Shown here one piece after another: positions 47,735 through 54,939 of a DNA stretch of 57,074 nt; position 1 is the first letter of the stretch; each line of letters begins with the position of its first letter. The position numbers and the translations under genes were made by a program. The stretch spans positions 1-57,074 of the forward strand of contig JALELM010000006.1 of NCBI GenBank assembly GCA_022771805.1. The letters are read 5' to 3'. The notes under the pieces were generated by a model. The model saw only the letters and a program-made list of their open reading frames with translations. It made no database searches and had not been told where the DNA came from. The DNA comes from Veillonellaceae bacterium (GTDB lineage: Bacteria > Bacillota > Negativicutes > Veillonellales > Negativicoccaceae).

Positions 47735-49688
47735 TTTCCAGCTTGATCCCGGCCGTAATGATCCGACCCGGCATTGCGTACCATGTCCCCGGTTTATGTG
47801 TGCCCCAGATGACATTGGTATGCTCCGCCCAAAGCTTGTTGAATATATTATTCACCCGCAGATAGAGCGTCATTTCCTTCCGTGGCGAATAGTTGAACGA
47901 AAGATTGTATACGCCGTACTTGTCCGAGGGCCATCCCTTCGGCCCGGTGTAGTTGGGATCCTTGCGGCGGATGAAGTAGAAGCCGTCAAAGCCGGCGCTG
48001 AATTTATCATGATGATACAGAATATCAAAGGTCAGCTTGTCCTTGGGGTAGTAGCCCTTGGACAGGTTATCACCGGGCACATTCTGGTACAAATGGGCCC
48101 AGCCCAGATTGAAGCTCCAATCACTGCCCAACTGGTACAGCAACTGCGCGTTCCAGCCTCTTGCGATGCCGTAGGCAAAGTTTTCATAATGCCCGGTACC
48201 GCCCTCCTCCGGAGAGCCGGAGTAGCCGATGGAGCGGGTATTTTTCGTTTCAAACCAGTTCCAGGTAAAAGCACTGACATCATTAAAGGTGTGCGTGTAT
48301 CCCACCGAGGTGGTTCTGCCCTCGGCAGGCTTCAGATTCAAGTTACCGTATTGCTCATCATACAAATGATTCGATCCGGGCAAGATATAGAAATCATTCC
48401 GCCCTGCCCACAGGGTATCCTTGTCCGTGGCCTCGTAGCTCAGCTTATAGCTGTAGGACCGATGTGAGTCAAACCGGGGTGCATACGAATCTGCCTCCGG
48501 ACGATCCCAGCGGACGCCGCCCATGATCGTCCAGTGCGGCAGGAAACGCCATTCTTCCTGTATAAAGTAGGAGTAGTTTTCATTCCAACGATAGTCGAAA
48601 AACTGATCGCCATCTTCATCATACCCGGCAGCGAGCTTCTTATTGCTGCGCGCTTTGGAATAGTCCACCCCCAGAATCAAATCATTGGAGGAATCGGAAA
48701 AATGGATCTGCTCCGTCCAGAAATGATAGGTAAAATCGCCGCCGATACTATAGGGCTTGGTGATGCCGTTATGGTAGCCCTGATAATAATTGCTCGCAAT
48801 CGTGCTTCTTCGGAAGCTCAGCGTATTGTTCCAATGCTCATTGATCCGCCAGTGGTCCTGCAGGGTGAGACTTTCCGACGTATAATCACCGTGGTATGCG
48901 TTATCATAGATAAAGTCCTCACCCTCGAACTTAGAGTCCAGCCAGTTATAATCCGCGGAAAGCGTGTGGTCATCCGTAAAGTCGTAGGTGATCTTCGTGC
49001 CGCCGCTATTCGTGCGGGTATGGCCCGGCCAAACATTGCCGGCGCCGTCCTTCGTATCCCCGCTGCGGATCTTGTTGAAGTAGGCGCTGTACCCGAGCCG
49101 GCCGTCTCGACCCATGGCATGCAGGTTGTAACGCTCTCTGTCGCCGCTGCCCCGCGAAATATCGATGGTGGCTTTATTTTCATTGATCTTTCTGGTGATA
49201 ATGTTGATGACGCCGCCCTTGGCGCCGCTGCCGTATACGGTGGCCGCACTGTCCCGGAGTATCTCGACCCGCTCCACATTATCCATATTGCTCAACAGCG
49301 AGGAGTAGAAATAGCCCGAGTTGTCGGATCCCTGGAAATCATTGACCCGCACACCGTCTACCAAAACCACGATGTCCTTGCTTCCGTTGATACGAACGCC
49401 GCTGAGGTTCGCATTCACGCCGTTCGTGCCGTAATTCAAAAACTGCGTGCCCGGCACAGTTCGCAGTGCTTCCTCCACATCGCCGACGTGAAGTGTTTCG
49501 ATCTCTTTTCTGGTGACCACGCTGACATCTGCCTTCGCTTCAAAGAGCTTTTCCGGCTCTCGTTTCGCCGTGACTATCACCGGTGCCAACTCATATGCCC
49601 CGTCCGCCGCCTGCACCTGTCCGCAGACCCCCGTGGAAGTCGCAGCCAGCACGGCCAATAATGCGGCAAGTCCCGCTTTTCGTTTCAT
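47730..49688 (-). CDS. TonB-dependent receptor under cobalamin-riboswitch control
   Basis: 652 residues. Signal peptide (to about residue 28), TonB box ELAPVIVTAK, plug domain (DVEEALRTVPGTQF, IVVLVDGVRVNDFQ, VERVEILRDSAATVYGSGAKGGVINIIT), then a barrel. It ends in ITAGIKLEI, a C-terminus lacking a terminal Phe/Trp. The operon carries a cobalamin aptamer at 51083-51262, and B12 receptors (BtuB) are classical targets of that control, so cobalamin or a cobinamide is the best guess for the ligand. No BtuFCD genes lie nearby. It is 42 bp before the autotransporter and 165 bp after the YbjN-like gene. Confidence 0.92.
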   Translation of the reverse strand: MKRKAGLAALLAVLAATSTGVCGQVQAADGAYELAPVIVTAKREPEKLFEAKADVSVVTRKEIETLHVGDVEEALRTVPGTQFLNYGTNGVNANLSGVRINGSKDIVVLVDGVRVNDFQGSDNSGYFYSSLLSNMDNVERVEILRDSAATVYGSGAKGGVINIITRKINENKATIDISRGSGDRERYNLHAMGRDGRLGYSAYFNKIRSGDTKDGAGNVWPGHTRTNSGGTKITYDFTDDHTLSADYNWLDSKFEGEDFIYDNAYHGDYTSESLTLQDHWRINEHWNNTLSFRRSTIASNYYQGYHNGITKPYSIGGDFTYHFWTEQIHFSDSSNDLILGVDYSKARSNKKLAAGYDEDGDQFFDYRWNENYSYFIQEEWRFLPHWTIMGGVRWDRPEADSYAPRFDSHRSYSYKLSYEATDKDTLWAGRNDFYILPGSNHLYDEQYGNLNLKPAEGRTTSVGYTHTFNDVSAFTWNWFETKNTRSIGYSGSPEEGGTGHYENFAYGIARGWNAQLLYQLGSDWSFNLGWAHLYQNVPGDNLSKGYYPKDKLTFDILYHHDKFSAGFDGFYFIRRKDPNYTGPKGWPSDKYGVYNLSFNYSPRKEMTLYLRVNNIFNKLWAEHTNVIWGTHKPGTWYAMPGRIITAGIKLEI

Positions 49689-49853
49689 CGTATATTCTCC
49701 CGGAAAAATGGTAAATCAATGGACACAGACGGCATTTCCCCAACGTATCCGTATCCCATGCCCTCTTGTATCGGCAAGAGTCCCCTGCCATACCGGGCTA
49801 ATACCTGCCCGCCCGCAGGCAGGCAGGTATTACCCGAAAATTACTGTCTGAAA

Positions 49854-50318
49854 TTATTCCTTCAGCTTTGCCATGAGGGCATCATATTCCTCATTCAGCA
49901 GCCGTTCCACTTCGTTCAGGATCGCAATTACCAACGCCGGTTCGAAATGCTGTGTCCCCGCCGGCACGGATACGGAAAGAAGCACATTTCCTGCAGCGTC
50001 GCAGGTAAATTTCAGCATGCGGTACTGATTGTTCAGATCATTGAAGTACGCAGCGAGCTTTTCCTTCTTGTCCTCCTTCACCAAGCCTGAGGCGACTTGG
50101 AATTGGAGCAGCGTGTATACGCTGTTGTCCAAAAGAATCATGAAGGGGATCGCGTCCTCTTGGATCTGGAGATTGCTTCTGTAAATGATGACTTCCCCGT
50201 TTTCTCCGGCATACTGTTTGCCGAAGCCGGAAACTTTATTGGAGTCCAAATAGTCCTGCAGTGCCTTATCCTTCCTCTGTGCTACGGAAATTTCTACAAT
50301 GTTTTCTTCATTTGCCAT
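49854..50318 (-). CDS. YbjN-like protein (type III chaperone-like fold), function unknown
   Basis: 154 residues, soluble, no signal peptide. ATG at 50318 has AAGGAG at 8-nt spacing; an ATG three codons earlier is less well placed. The pattern of an alpha helix, a beta meander (EVIIYRSNLQ, PFMILLDNSVYTLLQFQVA), a helix (KLAAYFNDLNNQYRMLKF), strands (GNVLLSVSVPAG) and a final amphipathic helix matches the YbjN fold, which resembles type III secretion chaperones. Placement between an OmpH/Skp gene and two outer-membrane-protein genes suggests a cytoplasmic escort or regulator for those large clients, but this is inference. Family assignment by eye is moderate. Confidence 0.68.
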   Translation of the reverse strand: MANEENIVEISVAQRKDKALQDYLDSNKVSGFGKQYAGENGEVIIYRSNLQIQEDAIPFMILLDNSVYTLLQFQVASGLVKEDKKEKLAAYFNDLNNQYRMLKFTCDAAGNVLLSVSVPAGTQHFEPALVIAILNEVERLLNEEYDALMAKLKE

Positions 50319-50392
50319 AGTACTCACTCCTTTTGCTGCTTACTTTTTATTATTGTATGAAAAATAGCGTTCGCTTTATTGACAGCTTCCGC

Positions 50393-50821
50393 TTATTTCA
50401 GCCGGTCGATGACTTCCTGCGTCAGATCCTTACCGCCGTAGAGCCATGCGCTTTCCTGTACTACGAAGTCGATGCCGTTCTTTTTAGCCGCCGCTTCGAT
50501 GGCCGCCTGAATTTTTTGCAGCGCCGGCACGACCTTACTTCGCTGAATCGCTTCCTGTCGCATCTGCAGATCCTTCTGCAGCTTGGCCAAGAGCTCCTGC
50601 TTCTGCCGGTCGTTCATATTTTCAGACCGGGTATCGAACTGCTGCTGCAGTGCCTGCTGCGCGGATACCATCTCCCGCTGGGCTTGCGCGAATTCGGGCG
50701 ATTCCTGCAACACGGCGGCATAATTGACAAATCCGTTCCCTGCTGCAGCCGCCGCTCCCGGCAACATCAGCATGCCTGCCGCGCAGGCTCCCGAGACGAG
50801 TAATTTTTTCCAGTGCGTCAT
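50393..50821 (-). CDS. OmpH/Skp-family periplasmic chaperone
   Basis: 142 residues. Signal peptide ending in AAAAA at about residue 26, then GFVNYAAVLQESPEFAQAQREMVSAQQALQQQFD, the start of the Skp tentacle, a long Gln/Lys-rich coiled coil, and the closing strand/helix GIDFVVQESAWLYGGKDLTQEVIDRLK. Skp holds unfolded outer-membrane proteins in the periplasm. As first gene of an operon encoding a TonB receptor and a 3326-residue autotransporter it may be a dedicated copy; a housekeeping ompH is normally next to bamA, which is not in this window. AAGGAGG precedes the start, directly after a small GGGG-AACA-CCCC hairpin. Confidence 0.92.
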   Translation of the reverse strand: MTHWKKLLVSGACAAGMLMLPGAAAAAGNGFVNYAAVLQESPEFAQAQREMVSAQQALQQQFDTRSENMNDRQKQELLAKLQKDLQMRQEAIQRSKVVPALQKIQAAIEAAAKKNGIDFVVQESAWLYGGKDLTQEVIDRLK

Positions 50822-51082
50822 ATAAAATCCTCCTTAGGGGTGTTCCCCATACCATCCTGCCGCGGCAGGTCATAGTACTGCGAATCCGCAGTACATTATC
50901 CAAACAAAGAAACGGGAAAACCGCAACGCCGTTGCGCAAATTAAAAAGCACAGACCGATAAAGAACCTCCTGTTTTCAGGAAGAGACCGCTCATAATAAT
51001 GCGGCGGGCTTCTTTCGAAACCGACCGCGCGGTTTCTTGTCTTTATCCCAATCTGTGCCGTGCAAATTCACGGGATGTCTGA
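50822..51082 (-). promoter_or_regulatory. Leader between riboswitch and OmpH gene (expression platform region)
   Basis: About 260 nt of untranslated leader with several hairpins: 50965-50982 (CTTCCTG-AAAA-CAGGAGG, conserved in the second riboswitch leader at 56387-56405), one built on GTACTGC/GCAGTAC near 50875-50893, a CCTGCCGCGGCAGG palindrome near 50857-50870, and GGGG-AACA-CCCC touching the ribosome-binding site. A CTTTTTAATTT stretch follows the first hairpin after a gap. I cannot decide whether control is by termination or by occlusion of the ribosome-binding site. Confidence 0.5.
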
Positions 51083-51262
51083 AAACGGGTGGCACTCCGA
51101 CTTGATTCCTCGCCATTTCGCTCCTTTGTGAAGGGCTTGCAGCGAAACGACTCATCACACGGCTGCAGGACAGCTGCGGATTCACACCGCATTCCCCACT
51201 TGATCCTTGGCGGAAAACAAAGCGACACGCCGCACGAATTCCGATCCCCAAGACCTCCGTTT
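51083..51262 (-). promoter_or_regulatory. Cobalamin riboswitch ahead of the OmpH-TonB-autotransporter operon
   Basis: 180-nt aptamer on the minus strand, closed by AAACGG (51262-51257) pairing with CCGTTT (51088-51083). The conserved core GGGGAATGCGGTGTGAATCC is followed by GCAGCTGTCCTGCAGCC and GTGATGAG, and the 3' B12-box-like part GTCGGAGTGCCACCCG is at 51101-51086. These match the core and box order of the cobalamin (RF00174-type) family. In this family, bound B12 switches genes off. Open reading frames in this DNA are shadows of the RNA. Confidence 0.9.
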
Positions 51263-51303
51263 ACCATATTATTTTTTGATATGTCTATTCATAGATCATG
51301 CAT

Positions 51304-51334
51304 ATCATAAACCACATGACGTTCATACGGTCAA
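51304..51334 (-). promoter_or_regulatory. MerR-type promoter/operator of the surface operon
   Basis: -35 TTGACC (51334-51329) and -10 TATGAT (51309-51304) are separated by 19 bp, two more than optimal. On the plus strand a dyad, CCACATGA-CGT-TCATACGG, fills the spacer with 6 of 8 arm positions paired. Overlong spacers with a dyad between the boxes are the hallmark of promoters twisted into shape by MerR-family activators. The MerR gene lies divergently 236 bp away. Transcription would start near 51297, about 35 nt before the aptamer. Confidence 0.75.
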
Positions 51335-51502
51335 GCTTATTTTTATGACCGGATAAGACCAAATGCACAAAATAAAAAGAGAAACCTATCTTTTACTTGT
51401 AAAAATCCGGTAACAACGTAAAGAAAAAGGCGACAACTCATTTTTCCATCATTTGTCTTATAAAATATGAATTCCCCCTCATTTTATGCTATCATGAACA
51501 AT

Positions 51503-51513
51503 ATGAACATCAT
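51503..51513. promoter_or_regulatory. Possible MerR autoregulatory site
   Basis: ATGA-ACA-TCAT, followed by CGG, repeats the core ATGA-N3-TCAT of the two operators at 51314-51332 and 56715-56733 but without the outer left arm. It is 57 bp before the regulator start. I could not place clear promoter boxes around it, so this is a weak candidate. Confidence 0.35.
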
Positions 51514-51569
51514 CGGGTTACAAAACGCAAGCCAAACGGGCGCGCAACATTGCACAAGGCGGCACAGCT

Positions 51570-52400
51570 ATGAAACGGAATGATTTTTATACGGCAGGCC
51601 AGCTGGCACAGCTCTTTGCCATTTCTAAGCAAACCATGGAGTACTATGACAAGATGGGCATTTTGAAGCCTGCCTATATTGCAGAAAACGGATATCGCTA
51701 CTACGCGACGCAGCAATATTTGACGCTGGAAATTATTGTGTTCCTGCGGAAGATGGATATTCCCGTAGCAGACATCAAGGCCTTCGTGGAGAATAAATCC
51801 CACGCGGAAGCCCTGAAGCTCCTTGCAAAAAAGGAAGATGAATGCCGGAAGGAACTCATAAAAACGAAGCGGATCTTGGCCTCTCTCATCGGCTATCGGG
51901 ACACACTGGAAAAAAGCAGCACTCTTCCGCTGAATCGGGTTCTGCTTGCAAATGAAAAGGCGTGCCGCATGTATCTGACGCCGATCCCGCAGGAAAAGCG
52001 GGGCGGCCTGTCCGCGATTACCATTCGCGCCCGGCATATGCGGGAGGCCTTCTCCCGCTGCTATTGCCAGGAGAAGCCTACCGGCTGGGTGATCAGCAAA
52101 GACGATTTTTTTCATAGCCGGTTCAACCATTCCTCTGCGGTGGTGACCCTGTCCGGCCCGCCGGACTTACCCCCCCTTTGCAATTACATCCGCCCTGCCG
52201 GACTGTACACGTCGGTTCATATCAAGGGCGCCTACTTTCATCACGGCAAGGACGCGCTGGCTCTCCTGTCAGAATTCATGGAGCGGAACCGCCTCGTTCC
52301 CGACGGCGATGTATTCCTCTTCCCGGTAGTGAACTACTGGGTCACCGACGATCCGGAAAGCTACATCAATACCCTGAGCGTCAAGGTGGCACAAAAATAA
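51570..52400 (+). CDS. MerR-family transcriptional regulator with C-terminal effector domain
   Basis: 276 residues; the only protein gene on the plus strand. Residues 6-75 are the MerR winged helix (YTAGQLAQLFAISKQTMEYYDKMGIL, then ENGYRYYATQQYLTLEIIVFLRKMDIPVADIKAFV). A coiled-coil dimerisation helix follows (about 80-112), then a C-terminal domain of about 155 residues that resembles GyrI-like/BltR-type ligand-binding modules (RRGGLSAITIRARHM..., LYTSVHIKGAYFHHGKDALALLSEFMERN). No cobalamin-binding DxHxxG motif is present, so it is not CarH-like. AAGGCGG at 7-nt spacing supports the ATG. It sits between two units whose promoters have 19-bp spacers with matching dyads, so it is the natural candidate for their activator. 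Ligand unknown. Confidence 0.9.
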   Translation: MKRNDFYTAGQLAQLFAISKQTMEYYDKMGILKPAYIAENGYRYYATQQYLTLEIIVFLRKMDIPVADIKAFVENKSHAEALKLLAKKEDECRKELIKTKRILASLIGYRDTLEKSSTLPLNRVLLANEKACRMYLTPIPQEKRGGLSAITIRARHMREAFSRCYCQEKPTGWVISKDDFFHSRFNHSSAVVTLSGPPDLPPLCNYIRPAGLYTSVHIKGAYFHHGKDALALLSEFMERNRLVPDGDVFLFPVVNYWVTDDPESYINTLSVKVAQK

Positions 52401-52439
52401 TCACCTCGCTTCGGATACTTTCAATACAGCGACTCAAAA

Positions 52440-52488
52440 ACAAAAAACGGCAGAGAATCCTTTTGCGGACTCCCTGCCGTTTTTGTGT
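52440..52488 (+). terminator. Terminator of the MerR gene
   Basis: AAAACGGCAG with AGAA, a T/G-rich loop, and CTGCCGTTTTTG on the plus strand, about 40 nt after the MerR stop. Flanking A and T runs also let it act on the opposite strand. Confidence 0.8.
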
Positions 52489-52559
52489 GAAGCGTGACCG
52501 CTTGCTATGCTGGCAGCCGTTCGTGATAGAAATACTGCCCCCCCATTTGCACCACTATG

Positions 52560-52606
52560 CAAAAAGAAAAGACTGCCGCAAAACTCACAGCAGTCTTTTC
52601 TTTTTT
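52560..52606 (-). terminator. Terminator of the YadA-like gene
   Basis: AGAAAAGACTGC pairs with GCAGTCTTTTCT around a 13-nt loop, with T or A runs on each side. It lies about 55 nt after the stop codon at 52660. Confidence 0.85.
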
Positions 52607-52659
52607 GTTTTGTGATACGGCTCCTGACGATCAGGGCTCGCTATTCACATCGGCACAAA

Positions 52660-54939
52660 CTATTTTTTCATTTCTTCCAGCTGCCGCAGAATATCTTCGA
52701 TCTGCGCCTGCTGCTGAGCGATCATATTGTTCTGTTCCTCAATGACCGTAGCCATGGCCGCCTTCGAGTAGCCTGTGTAAGCGCCGCTCTTGCCGATCTT
52801 GAAGGACATGCCTACGTTCACCATGTTTTCACCGCCGCCCATGCTTCCGCCGATGGAGAACATGGTGGTGTTGTTCGGACGATAGAACGCACCGATGGCC
52901 ACCGCGTTGGCTCCGTTGTAGTGACCGTAGCCCGCCGCAAAATCAAGCTTCGCTGCCGGATCGTAGTCCTGCGGGTGAAGCGCTGCCAGTGCCGCCGCGC
53001 CTGCGCCTACATGATTGATGCGGTCATCCAGATCATGGATCCGGCCGTTCAGGCTGTTCATCTGATTGTCCAGCGCCATGAAGTTTTGACCTGCCGTATT
53101 GGCCGCCTTGACATAGTAGCCGTCCTGTGCGACCCGGGTTTCATTATACACGGCGCTGCCGGTCACGATATCCTTGTTGCCGCTTTCCACCTTGCCGTCA
53201 GCCTTCACTGATACGGTGTAAGTGGAACTGCCGTCAGCATTTTTATCTTCCTTCACCGCCACGTTGTCGCCTGCCTTGACAGTGTTTCTCGTATCAGCCC
53301 CTGCAGCAAGATCGGACAGCTTTACCGAGCCGGTCACTGTATTTCCCGCGGTGTCTGCAAAAGACAGATTCAGCTTGCCTTCTTTTATCGACAGCGCATC
53401 GCTGGTGCTCACAAGGGTGTCATTACCATCAGCTGCTCCGCCGCCGGCAACACCGGAGAGATCCACCGATTTGGTGATCTCGTTTCCTGCGGTATCCTTG
53501 ACGGACAACTTCAGCGTCTTCCCTTCAAGCGTAAGGCCGGTGCTTGTCTTATCAAGTGTGGTATCGGTGCCGCTCCCGCCGGCAGATTCCATGGCTTTTT
53601 TCAACTGTGCCACGTTCACTGCGTCCGTGTCTGCCGTACCGGCAGCCACGCCCGTGATCTGACGGGAATACTTTTGGCTCGTATCCCCTACGGAAACTGC
53701 GCCGAGAGTGGATTTCCATACATGAGTGTCATCCGTTGACACAGCCTTCGTCGACGGATCGTAGCCATGCACGCCCGTGGCGGTATTCGCCACACTGAGC
53801 GAGCCGAGAGCCACGCCGCTGTCTACCGTTGTTTGAGCAGATTTGCCCAGCGCCACGGAATTCTTTCCTTTCGCCTGCGCCAGGTAACCGAAAGCGGTAG
53901 CACCGACATTTGTCGCATTACTGAACGAGCCTATTGTCACGGCTCCTTCGCCGTTCGCCATCGTGTAAGCCCCGATTGCGATAGCGCTGCCCGCGGCGGC
54001 TGTACTGTTCACGCCTAATGCGACGGCACTATTGCCTGTTGCTTGGGTAAACGAACCAATGGCGATGGCGTCCTCACCGGTTGCACCATCATTATTCTTA
54101 TTGCCACCTGCGGTGCTGTTGACGGAGAAAAATTGTACCGTGCTGCCGCTCCCGCCGGCAAGACCGGAGAGGTCTACCGTTTTGGTGATTTCCTTGCCGT
54201 CGGTATCCTTGACGGACAGCTTCAGCTTCTTCCCTTCAAGCGTAAGACCGGTGCTTGCTTCGTCCAGAGTGGTATCCTTAGCTGAAATTTCCGTGCCGGA
54301 GATGGTGATATTCTTTCCTGCCGTGTAGGTTGTACCACCACTGCCGCCAACGCCTGCCAGTGCTTTTTTCAGCTGACCCACGTTGACCGCGTCCGTGTTG
54401 TTGGTTCCCGCAGCAAGTCCTGTGATCTGTCGGGTAATGACCGTGCCGTTTCCGTCAGTTCCGCCGCCGATGGCGATCGCGTTCCCGGTGGAAACAAAGG
54501 TGACCGATGTATCACCGCCGGCAAGGTAGCCTTTCTGTCCTTTCGCAACGTTAGCCAGGGCATAGCTCCCGAGAGCCACGCTGTCTGCCAGCGTCGCATT
54601 CGCCCCGACACCTACGGCCATCGCATTTTCCGCATCGTCTGCCGTCTTGCCGCCGGAAAGAGTGGTGCTGTTATCCCCATTGGCCTGAGATTGCTGTCCC
54701 AAAGCGACCGAGGAGTACCCATAAGCCTTTGTGTTATTCCCAAGGGCAATCGAGGCTTCTCCCCCGGCGTCCGCATTAAGCCCCATAGCGACGGCGTAGG
54801 AGTCCTGTGCCTTCGACTCCAGCCCTGCGGCAAAGGATGCCAGACCGCTTGCTTGTGCTTTGTATCCCAAGGCCATGGAATTCTTGCCCGTCGCCGTCGA
54901 TTCACGGCCTACCGCAAAGGAATTTTCCTTCGAGGCCAC
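52660..54939 (-). CDS. YadA-like trimeric autotransporter, C-terminal part (frame-shifted from N-terminal part)
   Basis: 759 codons from a GTG at 54939 without ribosome-binding site. In fact the frame stays open upstream and reads GDTEASGSNAVALGRDTVAS before it, so this is the rest of the gene that begins at 56123. It contains YadA head repeats, three DAVNVAQLKK neck motifs, stalk segments (KNITISGTEISAKDTTL) and the C-terminal YadA anchor (FAAGYGHYNGANAVAIGAFYRPNNTTMFSIGGSMGGGENMVNVGMSFKIG). After the anchor strands comes an unusual 35-residue coiled coil (ATVIEEQNNMIAQQQAQIEDILRQLEEMKK). As it stands it lacks a signal peptide and cannot be exported. Confidence 0.88.
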   Translation of the reverse strand: MASKENSFAVGRESTATGKNSMALGYKAQASGLASFAAGLESKAQDSYAVAMGLNADAGGEASIALGNNTKAYGYSSVALGQQSQANGDNSTTLSGGKTADDAENAMAVGVGANATLADSVALGSYALANVAKGQKGYLAGGDTSVTFVSTGNAIAIGGGTDGNGTVITRQITGLAAGTNNTDAVNVGQLKKALAGVGGSGGTTYTAGKNITISGTEISAKDTTLDEASTGLTLEGKKLKLSVKDTDGKEITKTVDLSGLAGGSGSTVQFFSVNSTAGGNKNNDGATGEDAIAIGSFTQATGNSAVALGVNSTAAAGSAIAIGAYTMANGEGAVTIGSFSNATNVGATAFGYLAQAKGKNSVALGKSAQTTVDSGVALGSLSVANTATGVHGYDPSTKAVSTDDTHVWKSTLGAVSVGDTSQKYSRQITGVAAGTADTDAVNVAQLKKAMESAGGSGTDTTLDKTSTGLTLEGKTLKLSVKDTAGNEITKSVDLSGVAGGGAADGNDTLVSTSDALSIKEGKLNLSFADTAGNTVTGSVKLSDLAAGADTRNTVKAGDNVAVKEDKNADGSSTYTVSVKADGKVESGNKDIVTGSAVYNETRVAQDGYYVKAANTAGQNFMALDNQMNSLNGRIHDLDDRINHVGAGAAALAALHPQDYDPAAKLDFAAGYGHYNGANAVAIGAFYRPNNTTMFSIGGSMGGGENMVNVGMSFKIGKSGAYTGYSKAAMATVIEEQNNMIAQQQAQIEDILRQLEEMKK
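54355..54625 (-). repeat. Internal direct repeat, copy 1
   Basis: Encodes the segment from LGSYALANVAKGQKG to DAVNVGQLKKAL. It is nearly identical at the DNA level to 55335-55605, offset by exactly 980 bp over the 54431-54540 core. Being in the other reading frame, its offset is 2 modulo 3. Confidence 0.85.

Noticed and set aside
50991-51310. Overlapping open frames over 50991-51310 (both strands) resembling small proteins, with copies over 56398-56713
   Set aside because: Their similarity comes from the cobalamin aptamers, which are conserved as RNA. The frames lack proper starts and ribosome-binding sites.
51570-52400. MerR regulator as a CarH-like B12 photoreceptor/sensor
   Set aside because: No cobalamin-binding DxHxxG motif and the C-terminal domain pattern is GyrI/BltR-like; B12 sensing here is by the RNA.
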